This document shows positions 53,601-63,705 of a stretch of DNA of 64,000 nucleotides, piece after piece. Location: contig JAINUG010000736.1 in the NCBI GenBank assembly GCA_029706075.1, positions 1 through 64,000 on the forward strand. Direction: 5' to 3'. The notes beneath the pieces are model-generated. The model ran no database searches, had not been told where the DNA came from, and saw only the letters and a list, made by a program, of their open reading frames with translations. Positions within the stretch are counted from its first letter, which is position 1. Each line of letters begins with the position of its first letter. This DNA comes from Aldrovandia affinis (Eukaryota; Chordata; Actinopteri; Notacanthiformes; Halosauridae). A program made the translations under genes and the position numbers.

Positions 53601-55191
53601 GAACATACACTGTAATAAAAATAACCCTACAGAAGAAGTCAAACAAAAAATTATAGAATTACATAACAAGCTTGATGCTATCTTTATACGTAAAGCTAAA
53701 GGTGCCTATATCCGATCAAAGGCAAAATGGATAGAAGAAGGAAAACAAAACACATCCTATTTTTGTAAATTAGAGAAAACCCGTCAAGAGAGAAATGCAA
53801 TCAAAACTCTGTTAATTAAAAACCAAGAATGCTCTGATCCTAAAATTATTTCTAATGAAATCTTCTCCTTCTATAATTGTTTATATAAAACATCATACTC
53901 AGAACATGACTGTTTAACATTTTTTGAGACGATTAAAGATAAGATTGCCACAATTGATCAAGAGTTTAAAAACATCTGTGATGCAGAAATAACACTTGAA
54001 GAGTTGGATAATGCACTTAGCCGCTTACACTTGGACAAATCCCCTGGCTCTGATGGTCTGACAGCCAACTTTTATAAACATTTTTGGTGTGAAATTCGAA
54101 CATTTCTATATAATGTGTTGATTGAGGCTCTTGGTGAACATAATCTCCCAACAAGTATGAAACAAGGGATCATAGTGCTAATTCCAAAACCAGGAAAGAA
54201 TCCCAAAATCATAGATAATTTAAGGCCTATCACATTGTTAAACAACGATTATAAGCTTCTAGCACATATATACACAATTCGTCTCAAAAAAGGTATTTCT
54301 CAAATTGTCACTGAAACTCAATCAGGTTTTTTAAATGGTAGATCTATTTACAATAACATACGTCTTATCCTTGATATACTAGATTACACTGAAGTTATTG
54401 AAGACAAGGGTTTCATTTTATTTCTTGACTTTAAAAAAGCCTTTGACATGATTGAACACCCCTTTATGATCCATACTCTGAAGGCATTTGGTTTTGGAGA
54501 TAATTTTATAAAGGTCATGGAGACTCTGTACAAAAACATTAATAGTTGTGTTTCACTACCTCATGGTACCTCGCCTCGTTTTGATATACAAAAAGGAATC
54601 CGGCAGGGTTGTCCCGCGAGTCCAGGACTATTCATCTTAGCGGCAGAAATGCTAGCTATTAGGATAAAGAACTGTGGGATCTTGGAAAAACGTAATGTAT
54701 TTGGAACAGAGCTCGTAATTAGTCAGTTTGCGGATGATACAGCCCTGTTCCTTAAGGATGAACATCAGATTCCTGTTGCCATACAGATTATTGAACTATT
54801 TTCAAAGGCCTCTGGACTTTTCCTCAATATCCAAAAATGTGACTTACTATCTATCCATGGAACTGTACAGACTGTGTTGTATAATATACCTGTTAAATCT
54901 GTGGTGAAATACCTTGGTATCTACATAACAAAAGATCAAAAAGAATGGGAGCTACTTAATTTGACAAACAAAATAGTGGATTGTAAACAAAAACTTAGTG
55001 TGTGGTTACAAAGAGATCTTTCCATTTTTGGCAGAACGTATCTCACAAAAATGGAAAGCATCTCTAGAGGTGTCCATCCTGCATCGTCATTAGCACTTAC
55101 TTCAGACTTTGTTAAATCCATAAACCAACTCAATTTTAATTTTATATGGAAGAATCGAACCCACTATGTCAAAAAAAGCTATCACAGTTAA
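53599..55191 (+). pseudogene. Tx1-like ORF2 reverse transcriptase (530 codons open)
   Basis: SKAKWIEEGKQNTSYFCKLE leads into reverse transcriptase: LDKSPGSDGLTANFYKHFW, NLRPITLLNNDYKLL, QSGFLNGRSIYNNIRL, LDFKKAFDMIEH, KGIRQGCPASPGLF and the catalytic QFADDTALFL. The order and spacing are those of L1/Tx1 elements. The frame ends in A-rich sequence near 55178-55191, and the C-terminus continues in other frames. Confidence 0.85.
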
Positions 55192-56254
55192 AGACCTCAC
55201 TGAAGGTGGACTAAAGGCTATAGACTATTTTAAAATGTGACTACAATGTCACAAGGTGGGTGGCATAGAATTTATTTTAAAATTGCCTCTAAATTGCTTT
55301 CTAAGTATCATCAACAGGTTTTACTTTTCTGGAAATTACTTTACAATCATAACTTTACACCCCATAATACTCCATTATGGAACAACCGATATATAATTAA
55401 AAAAGGAAACTCTCTGTTCTATAGGAACTGGATGGATAAAAAGATTTGGTGCATAATGGACCTTTTAGATACAAATAATGTAAATGGAGATATATTACCC
55501 TATCATGTTTTTTGCTATAAATATGAATTTGATTTCAACCTAAAAGAATGTAATTCTCTCATCAAAGCTATACCCAGCACATTCCTCAACCTAGCTAAGA
55601 ATATTGCATTGTATTCTCAATCCCCGTCTCATCTCCCCTCACTGATTATAAATGGAATTAATCTTCTTGATAAAAGATGCTCAAACCAATTCATAAGATG
55701 TATTCTAACAAATGATTTATACCCTGCCCAGTTTTGTAGAAATAACATCTTGAATATTTTCGACCAACCAACAGTATCTAAACAGAACAAAGTTCTTCAA
55801 ATACCCAATCCCACCCAAAGCAAAAGAAATTCAGTACAAAATAATGAATGATTTATATCCGTCCAGCGAGTTTTTAAGATTAAGATTTGGCTTTGAGAAT
55901 AATGAATGTACTTTTTGTAGAAGCAATATTGAAACAACAGAACACATCTTTGTCTCATGCTCTCATACACAAAGATTCTGGAGAGAATTCACGGATTGGT
56001 TAAACCGAAAAAACATAGAAATACCTATTTTAGAACGTAAAGATATTATTTTTGCTATCTTATTAATAGACAAAAAAGTGGACCTAATGATCAATGTTTT
56101 GTTAAGCTTAGCCAAATTCTTTATCCACAAAGCCAAATTCATAAAGACCCCACCCATCTTCAAATGTTTTCATAACGAAATTAAACTATATTTTAAGTCC
56201 CTGAAAATGATGAAATCCAAATATGCTAAGAATTTATACTTATCTTTAGGTAAG
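55192..56254 (+). pseudogene. Tx1-like ORF2 C-terminal region
   Basis: Frames 55237-55851 and 55844-56266 carry the long C-terminal region of ORF2, including a CTFCRSNIETTEHIFVSC motif, a cysteine/histidine knuckle near the end typical of L1/Tx1 proteins. Frame changes lie near 55235 and 55840. Confidence 0.75.
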
Positions 56255-56890
56255 GTAAGTAAGTAAGTAAGTAAGACTTTATTTATATAGCACCTTTCAT
56301 ACAAGAATTGCAGTTCAAAGTGCTTTACACAGAATGCATAATCAGAGAAGATTAAAATATATATAGTGCAAGATCAATTTAGTAGTGCAAGTCAGAGTTA
56401 ATCAAAAGCTTTGGTAAAAAGATAGGTTTTAAGTTGTCTTTTGAAAATGTCTAGTGTGTTGGCTTCCCTGATATTTATGGGTAATGTGTTCCATAATTTT
56501 GGGGCGTAGTTGACAAAGGCCGCATCACCAACCTTCTTATGACAGTTTCTGGTGATCTCTAATAGACCTGCATCTGATGATCTCAGTGTTCTACCTGGTG
56601 TGTAATTTGTAAGAGATTTAGCTATGTAGTTAGGTCCTTGTCCATTTAGAGCTTTGTAAGTGAGAAGGAGGACCTTAAAGTCTATTCTAAAGGTTACAGG
56701 AAGCCAGTGTAGAGCAGCTAGGACAGGACTAATGTGTTCTCTCCTTTTAGTTTTGGTTAATAATCTAGCTGCAGAGTTTTGAATGAGCTGGAGTCTTTCA
56801 ATGGTTTTCTTGGGAAGACCAGTGAAGAGTGAGTTACAGTAGTCTAACCGGCTAGATATGAAAGCATGAATTAGCTTCTCATAAGGTATA
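56255..56890 (-). pseudogene. L2-like LINE fragment inserted in Tx1 3' UTR
   Basis: Read on the minus strand from 56890 it gives an almost unbroken late reverse transcriptase: [40 protein letters not shown] and [20 protein letters not shown]. The 3' end has GGTGCTATATAAATAAAG and a (TTAC)n tail (56254-56276). The Tx1 3' UTR resumes at about 56885-56900 with a similar ATAAGGTA motif, probably a target duplication. Confidence 0.85.
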
Positions 56891-57215
56891 TTTATTATAA
56901 GGTAATATAAGTAGTAGTCTTAAAATAGCACTGGTGTAGACAAATTTCATACTTTTACGATGGGTATATCTGACTTATTCTGTACATTGTAATTTATATT
57001 TTTGTTATTGATACTTTTTTTAATCTATTTATAATTTTTTTTAAATTTTTTTACTCATGTATTTTGTATTATTTCACGATTAATTTATTTTAATTTTCTT
57101 ACTTTATCCTTCTCTGTGTGTCTAAAACGACGTACTCTTGTATTGAGTGCCTTATTGTTAAGATATAATTTTCGAATAAAAGCTTTAAAAAAAAATATAA
57201 TAATAATAATAATAA

Positions 57216-57654
57216 CTTCGAGAGGGTCACAGTTCTGCTTCCGGGTTACTTCTGGTGTTAGACATTTCTCTGCGTTTATTTATCATTTCATAGCTCTTTA
57301 CCTACTATCGCTATCAGTTCGAAAGACATTTAATATATATAAATATATATATATTCAAGTAACTAGTAACTAATAAGAGTAACTATTTAATTTAGGTTGA
57401 ATGCATCTTATAAGATAGTCTTCGTTTGACGGTTACCATGGTAACGAGTTAGCCGACTCGCAAGTCTCTGTCCCATAATATCTTCAGATGGTAAAATTAG
57501 CATAACATCAGTTACTATATTTATATGAATTTACACAAGCACTTGTGAAAATGTGCAAGGTGTTTGGGGTAAACTCGCTTTGCTAGAGTTTTTAATCAAT
57601 TATTAGCAGCTAACGTTAGCTGCTAATGTAGTATAGTATAACGTTAGCTGAGGT
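57216..57654. promoter_or_regulatory. Host-like upstream region
   Basis: Non-repetitive, with TAACGTTAGC-type palindromes (57611-57620, 57640-57650) common near fish gene starts, and an X-box. The Nimb LINE is inserted at its right edge. No coding frame. Confidence 0.4.
57432..57445. promoter_or_regulatory. RFX-type X-box palindrome
   Basis: GTTACCATGGTAAC is a perfect 14-base palindrome and fits the RFX consensus GTNRCC-N(0-3)-RGYAAC. RFX factors bind such sites in ciliary and MHC class II promoters. Which gene it would serve is unclear. Confidence 0.5.
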
Positions 57655-57677
57655 AGTATCCGCTAGTTAAGTTCTCT

Positions 57678-58541
57678 GTGGAAAAAACTAAAGTTATGTT
57701 CTTTACAGGTAAGAAAAGTAGGGAGGTAAGTAAGTTAAAGTTATATGGAAATGAGTTGGAGAGAGTGGAGAGTTTTCGATTTTTGGGAGTCCATTTTGAT
57801 TCCAGGTTAACATGGAGAGAACATATTGGGAGTTTAGTGAAGAAAACGAAGAAAGTTATAAATATAATGAGATGTCTGGTTGGATTAGATTGGGGAGCTG
57901 ATATTAAGTCATTAAAGTATGTGTATGTAGCATTAATCAGGTCAAGATTAGATTATGGGTGTGTGGTGTATGGGTCAGCAGCCAAGACGGTGTTGGCTGT
58001 ATTGGATGTGATTCAGGCTAGGGCTCTGAGGATATGCCTAGGGGCAGTGAAAACAGCACCAGTGTGTGCTCTTCAAGTTGAGGCGGGAGAGATGCCGTTG
58101 GGGATGCGACGAAAGCATCTGATGGTAAATTACTGGATTAATTTGAGGGGGCATGAGGATAATCATCCAACTAAGAGGGTTTTGGAAGATTGCTGGGAGA
58201 GGGGAAGAGCACAAAAAGCTAGTTTTGGGTGGGTAGGTAAGAGTAGGGCTGAACAAATGAAGGTTCTGGAGTTAGAGTTTGGTCCAACTGTGTTGTGGCC
58301 TGTTAGACCAGTGTGGACTATGGAGCAGGTAGAGGTGGATTTTGATATCCTGAAGGCAAAGAGTAGGAGTAAAAATTTAGAATTAGTAAAAGAATACCAT
58401 AGTCATATGGGTAGTAAGTATAGGGATTATGTATGTATTTTTACAGATGGGTCTAAGGATCCACAGAAGCAGGTAACAGGGGCAGCAGCTGTGATTCCCA
58501 GTAAAAAGATAGAGATTCAAAAAGGACATCAGATTATCTAA
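57678..58541 (+). pseudogene. Nimb-like reverse transcriptase end and RNase H start
   Basis: EKTKVMFFTGKKSREVSKL, FRFLGVHFDSRLTWREHI and RSRLDYGCVVYGSA are the last part of reverse transcriptase. From about residue 255, CIFTDGSKDP begins RNase H with its first catalytic Asp. The frame goes wrong at about 58535 and continues at 58544. Confidence 0.85.
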
Positions 58542-58543
58542 GT

Positions 58544-59294
58544 GTGTATGCAGTTGAGCTAGTGGCCATTTTGTTAGGGTTAGAGTGGGCAGAAGAAGGG
58601 GTAGAAAATAAAATAATCATATGTAGTGACTCGGTGGCAGTGTTGACTAGTATCAAAAGTGGGGTAGGTAAAAGCCATCAAGATCTACTATATGAGGTGC
58701 TATACACGAAAGCAAGGGTAGATAGGCAGGGGAAAATTGTTAAATTTATGTGGGTGCCAGCGCATGTGGGAATACCAGGGAATGAAAAAGCAGACAAGGT
58801 GGCTAAGGAAGCAGTCAGGAGAGAACAGGTGGACATCAATATAAAACTTTCAAAATCAGAGGGGAAAAGCATAGTGTGGGGGGGAAATAGTAAATCAATG
58901 GCAGCAGAAGTGGGATAAGGAAGTAAAGGGGAGACATTTACATGAAATACAAAATAAAGTGGGAGGGGTAGGAAATAGTGGAGATAATAGGAAAGAACAA
59001 ATAGTAATTAGTAGACTGAGAATTGGGCATAGTAATTTGAACGGAACACTTAATATAATAGGGAAGCATCCGACTGGGAAATGTGATCTGTGTCAGGAAA
59101 GGGAGACGGTGGAGTATGTCTTAATCTCATGCAGGAGATATGAGGAGGAGAGAAGGACAATGCTGACTGGACTGCAGAGACTGAGACAAATAGAGTTGAG
59201 GGTGAAGGACATTGTGGGTTGTGTGGGAGAAGTGCAGGGGAGAAAGGTGTGGTTCAGTTTTTTAAAAGAAAGTGGACTAATCAAAAGAATCTAG
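58544..59294 (+). pseudogene. Nimb-like RNase H and C-terminal knuckle
   Basis: YAVELVAILLGLEWA and ICSDSVAVLTSIKS carry the next RNase H acids, and WVPAHVGIPGNEKADKVAKE the last. A frame change in a G run near 58880 separates this from 58900-59294, which ends with CDLCQERETVEYVLISCRRY, a CCHC-like motif. RNase H removes RNA from the cDNA hybrid. Confidence 0.85.
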
Positions 59295-59402
59295 TAGGGA
59301 AGCAGTTGATGGAGGTAACCAGAAGGTGGCGGTAATGCAACAATTTGGATGCCAACCGCCGTTAAAATCCACAGAAGAAGAAGAAGAAGAAGTATCCGCT
59401 AG

Positions 59403-59659
59403 CTTCACAGACGCCATTTTGTTGGGCGGATTGGTAATGTGAGTTACAGACAACTTCTATACACCTCGATTCCTGGGAACAGAAGAGTGAAACAGGTATG
59501 TTTAGAACACGCTCTCTTATCGGACGCCAGACAGCTCATAATCCATACACGTATTCTTATTATGATACAAGTATTGTTTTATGATGCGTGTATTAAATGA
59601 ATACACGCATTGTTATGCTACACGTATATCTTATGATACGTGTATCGATACACATTTTT
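59403..59659. other. Host-like sequence with possible first exon
   Basis: An AACAG/GTATGT splice-donor match at about 59490-59500 follows an upstream CCATTTTG-like motif (59412). ACACGTAT-type inverted repeats lie at 59540-59660. It could be the untranslated first exon of the PYD gene downstream, but nothing proves transcription. Confidence 0.25.
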
Positions 59660-59863
59660 TAGGCATGTTCTGTTCAGAAAAGGGCATTCCCCAAACTGTT
59701 GCAACAAAGTTGGAAGCACACAATCGTCCAGAATGTTATTGTATGCTGTAGCGTTAATATTTCCCTTCTCTGGAACGTAAGGGCCTAAAGTAGGCCTATG
59801 CGGACGCTTAGTATGCCAAGGAGTGGGTAGGGAAGGCAGATATAAAACATGAAAATACATCAC
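59660..59863 (-). pseudogene. Tc1-type transposase fragment
   Basis: On the minus strand, YVPEKGNINATAYNNILDDC then VLPTLLQQFGECPFLNRT is the catalytic-core segment of fish Tc1 transposases. Only about 65 codons are left and no terminal repeats were seen. Confidence 0.75.
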
Positions 59864-60240
59864 CTAATATTTCAGAATATGGGCATGGCATGGTATGGAT
59901 ATGAACTAAAGGAATCATTGAAACTGCGTGTTTTATACAAGTCATAAAAAGCTGTTGCCACGGGTGTGTAAATGGCCCAAAATACTAAATGCAGTTTAGA
60001 AAGGGGAAATGACTCTCACACCGATAACACAAGAGACCGATTGCGATGCTGTGTTTTACAGAATAAACAGAGGGAGAGGATAGTATTCTGGTCTCCGCGC
60101 TCTCGCAGATTGTAGGTTTGTACTGATTCTGTTTTATTTGTCGTTACAAAGTCATCGCCGCAGTGAATATATAGCCTACATGATCCGGCGGCGCGGTACG
60201 GGTCACCTCGTACATACGCAGCGGCTACTATCCATCCTAT
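59864..60240. other. Spacer, nothing certain
   Basis: No repeat family or gene recognised. GC content rises toward 60180-60240, which may be the 5' UTR of the Rex1-like LINE fragment that follows. Confidence 0.3.
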
Positions 60241-60629
60241 AAATGCGGTGCGTTCGTCGTTGTTTTGTTATAATGTTATGTTCGAGTTTGTCTACCTCGT
60301 CGCGTCTGTCAATCTCAAGCCGAGAGATTCTGTTTGATATCGGAAATAAGGCAAATTGGGAGTTAAATAGTGCTAGCTGTGAGGAGCTAAAGGGCCTAGG
60401 ACTATTCCTGCCGCCTATGACATCACCGACCCCCACTACTGCAACATGCCCACAGAAGACGCGCCGCAGGCGGTGTGAACGGAAGCGAAAGCGAGGCAAG
60501 AGAGGAGGGATCCGGGCTAGGCTAGCGGCTAGCCCCTACAAGCCGGTTATTCCATCCATCGTACTCGCCAACGTACGCTCTTTGGACAACAAACTGGACG
60601 ATATACACCTTCTGAGATCCACTCAGCCG
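60241..60629 (+). pseudogene. Rex1-like LINE 5' fragment
   Basis: The frame from 60243 includes a basic segment RRRRCERKRKRGKRGGIRAR followed by PSIVLANVRSLDNKLDDI, the start of the ORF of Rex1-like LINEs where the endonuclease begins. It breaks off after about 20 endonuclease codons at the minisatellite. It is the opposite part of the family to 3681-5968. Confidence 0.65.
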
Positions 60630-60930
60630 ATATACTTGGCTATTTAAATATAATATATTATTGTGTGTGCAGGTATACTTGGCTCTTTAAATATAATGTA
60701 TGGTTGTGTGTGCAGGTATACTTGGCTCTTTAAATATAATGTATTGTTCTATGTGCAGGTATACTTGGCTCTTTAAATATAATGTATTGTTGTGTGTGCA
60801 GGTATACTTGGCTCTTTAAATATAATGTATTGTTCTATGTGCAGGTATACTTGGCTCTTTAAATATAATCTATGGTTGTGTGTGCAGGTATACTTGGCTC
60901 TTTAAATATAATCTATGGTTGTGTGTGCAG
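60630..60930. repeat. 43-bp minisatellite, seven units
   Basis: Units start at 60630, 60673, 60716, 60759, 60802, 60845 and 60888. Each begins GTATACTTGGCT, contains TTTAAATATAAT and ends TGTGCAG. They differ at few positions (ATGTATGG or ATGTATTG; GTGTGTG or CTATGTG), with alternating variants. The spacing is constant with no unique spacers. Confidence 0.95.
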
Positions 60931-61157
60931 GTATACTTTGCTTAGCCAATGTTTAACCACAAATGAGAGCAACCATATATAAAAGTGTTCATTTGATACA
61001 GGTTTCGATAGGAAATCAATATTATTTGCAACAATGATCTCAAATCAAACAGAAAATCTATGAGTACTTACCATTTGTGACATGAATTTGGCAGCAAAAA
61101 CTAAATATCCAGAGATTTGCTACTGAGGCACTGACTATCTTGTTACCTGCTCTTAGG
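60931..61157. other. Intron-like sequence before the PYD exon
   Basis: AT-rich, ending in a pyrimidine-rich stretch and CTTAG. No other signal. Confidence 0.35.
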
Positions 61158-61413
61158 TGTCTGTGATGGCTGAACTGATCTTGGAGATTCTGCAGGAGCT
61201 GGAAGAAAAGAATTTAAAACGTTCAAATGGCAGTTGAATCGAAGGGTGCTGAAAGGATGTAATCCCATTCCGCGGGGTCAGCTGCAGGTCAAATCTAAGA
61301 CCAGTGTTGTCAACATGATGGAGGGTCACTATGCTGACAAGATAGTGAAAATCACACGGGTGATCTTAAAGAAAATCGGACGGAACGATCTGATTAAAAG
61401 ACTGGAGAACTAA
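61158..61413 (+). pseudogene. Pyrin (PYD) domain exon with frameshift
   Basis: After an AG acceptor, ATG at 61167 opens MAELILEILQELEEKNLKR, the first helix pair of a fish PYD. One base is missing near 61221-61225 compared with the expected frame; the domain then continues in the next frame (WQLNRRVLKGCNPIPRGQL, then VVNMMEGHYADKIVKITRVI, then LIKRLEN) to TAA at 61411. PYDs join NLR and ASC-type inflammasome proteins by homotypic contact in the cytosol; in fish they often sit at the N-terminus of NLR proteins. A stop directly after the domain suggests a PYD-only product or a dead exon. The shift could be real decay or a sequence error. Confidence 0.7.
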
Positions 61414-61606
61414 ATGAAAAAATCCTTCTGAGTATTTGTATTTTTCATTGGGCGAATTTTCACATGTGAGTTTCTTACAAAATCACATCACATCACTGTT
61501 CAAATATTTTTACTTAGATTTGATTAACTTACACATGTGGATTCCCATATTACCATTTCACATGTGGGTTGTTGTGCATACCTCACTTGTACATTTCATA
61601 TCATAA
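61414..61606. other. Spacer after the PYD exon
   Basis: AT-rich, with ACATGTGG-type repeats (61460, 61533, 61560). No gene. Confidence 0.35.
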
Positions 61607-61925
61607 CCATGGCTGGCAGTGTAGTGTAATGGTTAGGGAGCTGGGCTCGTAACTTAATATACGCCATTTAGCAGACGCTTTTATCCAAAGCGACTTACAG
61701 TAGTGAATGCATACATTTTCAGTATGTGGCCCCAGTGGGGGCAACTTAGAGGTTGCAGGTTCAATCCCCAGGTGGGGGGGGCACTGCTGTTGTACCCTTG
61801 AGCACAAAGGTACTTAACCTGAATTGCTTCAGTAAAATATCCAGCTGTGTAAATGGATTGTATGTAAAGAAATGTAAACTGTGTAAGTCGCTCTGGATAA
61901 GAGCGTCTGGTAAATGTCAAATGTA
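61607..61925 (+). mobile_element. tRNA-derived SINE with L2-type tail, interrupted
   Basis: Head GTGTAGTGTAATGGTTAGGG and GCAGGTTCAATCC-like B box, body ending in the L2 tail core TCGCTCTGGATAAGAGCGTC. An 86-base fragment (61657-61742) interrupts the head between A and B boxes. Confidence 0.85.
61657..61742 (-). mobile_element. Short L2-tail fragment inserted in the SINE
   Basis: Flanked by AACTTA (61651-61656 and 61743-61748). It is a reversed L2/SINE tail (CGCTTTTATCCAAAGCGACT core) plus about 40 bases. Confidence 0.7.
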
Positions 61926-61932
61926 AGCCAAA

Positions 61933-62061
61933 GCCAGTGGCAAGATCTGTGTGCTTTCTGCACCAAATGCCCTAAGGAAAGCGTCTATAGTAAAAGAACA
62001 AGAGTTAATGAAATATGAAAAAGACATTGAAAAGAAAATCAATGAAATGAAGAAACTTTGA
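61933..62061 (+). CDS. Possible terminal exon, Lys/Glu-rich
   Basis: After an AG at 61931-61933 the sequence stays open for 42 codons to TGA (62059-62061): ASGKICVLSAPNALRKASIV then KEQELMKYEKDIEKKINEMK. The charged helical C-terminus followed by 360 bases to a poly(A) signal looks like the last exon of a gene. It may belong with the PYD exon 500 bases upstream. I do not recognise it, and a chance frame is possible. Confidence 0.3.
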   Translation, partial: ASGKICVLSAPNALRKASIVKEQELMKYEKDIEKKINEMKKL

Positions 62062-62420
62062 GGGTAAGAGTCAGGAGAGTGAGAGAATCATAGAGTGGGC
62101 CTTTAACTTTCAGTGACTGGTGATTTTACTTTTTTGTTATGTGCAGAAAACATTTTTTAAAATTAAATTTATATAGTTATTTATCTGCAGCAGTGTTTAG
62201 AAATATGTCCTTGTGGATGAAGTTTGATTACGTTTCTTAGTTTCTTAATACAGCCAATGAAAGGAAAGTCATTGGACAGGTGTCCTCCTTTCTAGTTCCC
62301 TAGTAAACTGCACATCACTTACTTTACTGTAGGGATTCAAGTTATAGCCTACAGATGTTGCAGTTCACCTGCCAAAACTGAATTGCATTGCACTGTTGTT
62401 TTTAGCATTGCAGCTTTAAT
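62062..62420 (+). other. Possible 3' untranslated region
   Basis: AT-rich and non-repetitive, between the candidate last exon and an AATAAA at about 62419-62424. Confidence 0.3.
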
Positions 62421-62424
62421 AAAA
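62419..62424 (+). terminator. Poly(A) signal
   Basis: AATAAA in GCTTTAATAAAAAGTG, followed by a T/GT-rich stretch (62431-62450) suited to cleavage. Confidence 0.4.
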
Positions 62425-62786
62425 AGTGATTTATATTTTATTTGTGTTTGGTTCTTTATTGATTTCTATGAGTGATGCACATTTTTTTATATTAACTAAT
62501 GACCAAATTATCTTACCATTTGGCAACATAATGACACAAATACAGAATGTAACATAAGAGTTGGAGTTTGAAATAATTTATTTAGATGGCCAATGCGGTA
62601 TCTACGTTTTTAGATCTATGCTAAACTGGCCGTACACGGACCGTTTCCACATGTCGGTTCCTTGTTCTACTCCGGACTGTAATGGTGAAGCACAAACAGC
62701 CGGTTTCCTGTCAAAGGCGTGTTTGCGCATCAGTGCGATATAAGCGGCATTTTAGAACGGTACAGAGATTCACCTTTTAACAGCAG

Positions 62787-62788
<2 letters not shown>
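62425..62788. other. Spacer, possible upstream region of a rightward gene
   Basis: A GATATAAGCGG TATA-like motif at 62737-62747 is followed about 45 bases later by a GTAAGT donor at 62789, which would fit a short untranslated first exon. No coding sequence. Confidence 0.25.

Positions 62789-62822
<34 letters not shown>
62789..62822. repeat. (GTAA)n microsatellite
   Basis: Eight to nine GTAA units. The first overlaps a splice-donor match. A shorter run of the same unit is at 56254-56276. Confidence 0.9.
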
Positions 62823-62823
<1 letters not shown>

Positions 62824-63705
62824 TGCAGGATCAAGTATAATTCAGGCCGTAGTACTTTAAAGGCTTTTCAGGCTCATTTCTTTACAATATTTAGAAACGT
62901 AGAAAACTCTGAACGGGAAACCAGGGGTGAGTATAATTTTATCTTTGACTTTTTATGCAATGTAGAAAACTACCAATGTAACATTGCGAGTTTGCCAAAT
63001 CCAGCGAACATATCCAGCGGCGTTAGGTCTGTGATTATGCACTGAGGTTTCTTACAGGCAATCTTAAATCGCTAGCCAGCTATCTAGTGCAAATTAAAAT
63101 GAAGTCTTTGTTGTATAACCATATATTTGTTGTATTAATTTAGCCCATCAAGCAGGCTAGCTAGTTTCCAAGCGATTTATACACCAACATATAGATGCAT
63201 AGTAATGTACCTTTAATGCGCGTACAGCTTTGCGGTGTGGCCAGATATTGAACATGGCTAGGGAACGTTTTTTTTTCTCCAATTCCTGGTTTTGACTGCC
63301 GACATTTTCCAGGACGGACATTGTTCACAACAAAAATAAAACGTAACCCAGATAAACTGCACAACATAATCGGTCCTTTATGTGCAATTGTGAAGGTAGT
63401 GTTTGCTCGCTAGCCAGTGTTCCGCACGGGGACGCGGAGGATAATCGCCAGCTGCCTGACTGCCTCGTTTTAAACCAACTTTGCACCGGGAGAGAGGGGT
63501 AGAGATCTTTAAATACTTGTCAATAATACAACTTTGTTAAACTTGTGGACGGTTTGGCCTGGTGGATTGTGTGTGTGTCGTGTCCAGTGTGTGCTCCCCG
63601 GTTACTGTAACGCAGGTGAATTTTGGGACGTAACAGCTAGTAAGGTGATCAGTTCGCTCTGTGTGCTAAGATTAGATACATGCTATCTAGCTAGAGGTTT
63701 CATTA
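62823..63705. other. Non-coding, no gene recognised
   Basis: Mostly unique-looking sequence with GCTAGC/CTAGCTAG motifs (63073, 63160, 63685). Open frames on both strands show no known motif. Confidence 0.4.

Larger units (their letters stand above)
51140..57215 (+). mobile_element. Tx1-like (L1 group) LINE
   Basis: Begins near TTCCGGGCAAGATGGCG (51140), a typical L1/Tx1 start, carries ORF1 and ORF2, and ends at AATAAAAGC with an A-run and (TAA)n near 57177-57215. Passengers: L2-type tail (about 51262-51310), piggyBac-like MITE (53301-53521) and an L2 fragment on the minus strand (56255-56890). ORF2 has several breaks, so the copy is dead. Confidence 0.8.
57667..59390 (+). mobile_element. 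Nimb-like LINE (I group), 5'-truncated
   Basis: Exact ends from a 12-base duplication AGTATCCGCTAG (57655-57666 and 59391-59402). It carries the end of reverse transcriptase, an RNase H domain and a C-terminal Cys/His motif, and ends in (GAA)n (59374-59390). An RNase H domain within the LINE points to the I/Nimb group. Confidence 0.88.

Noticed and set aside
57116-57373. 85-codon frame after the Tx1-like LINE
   Set aside because: It spans the LINE poly(A) tail and AT-rich spacer; composition artefact.
60630-60930. CRISPR-like array of regular repeats
   Set aside because: The 43-bp units abut each other with no unique spacers, and the genome is a fish. It is a minisatellite.
61607-61760. tRNA gene
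   Set aside because: SINE head interrupted between the boxes; not a functional tRNA.
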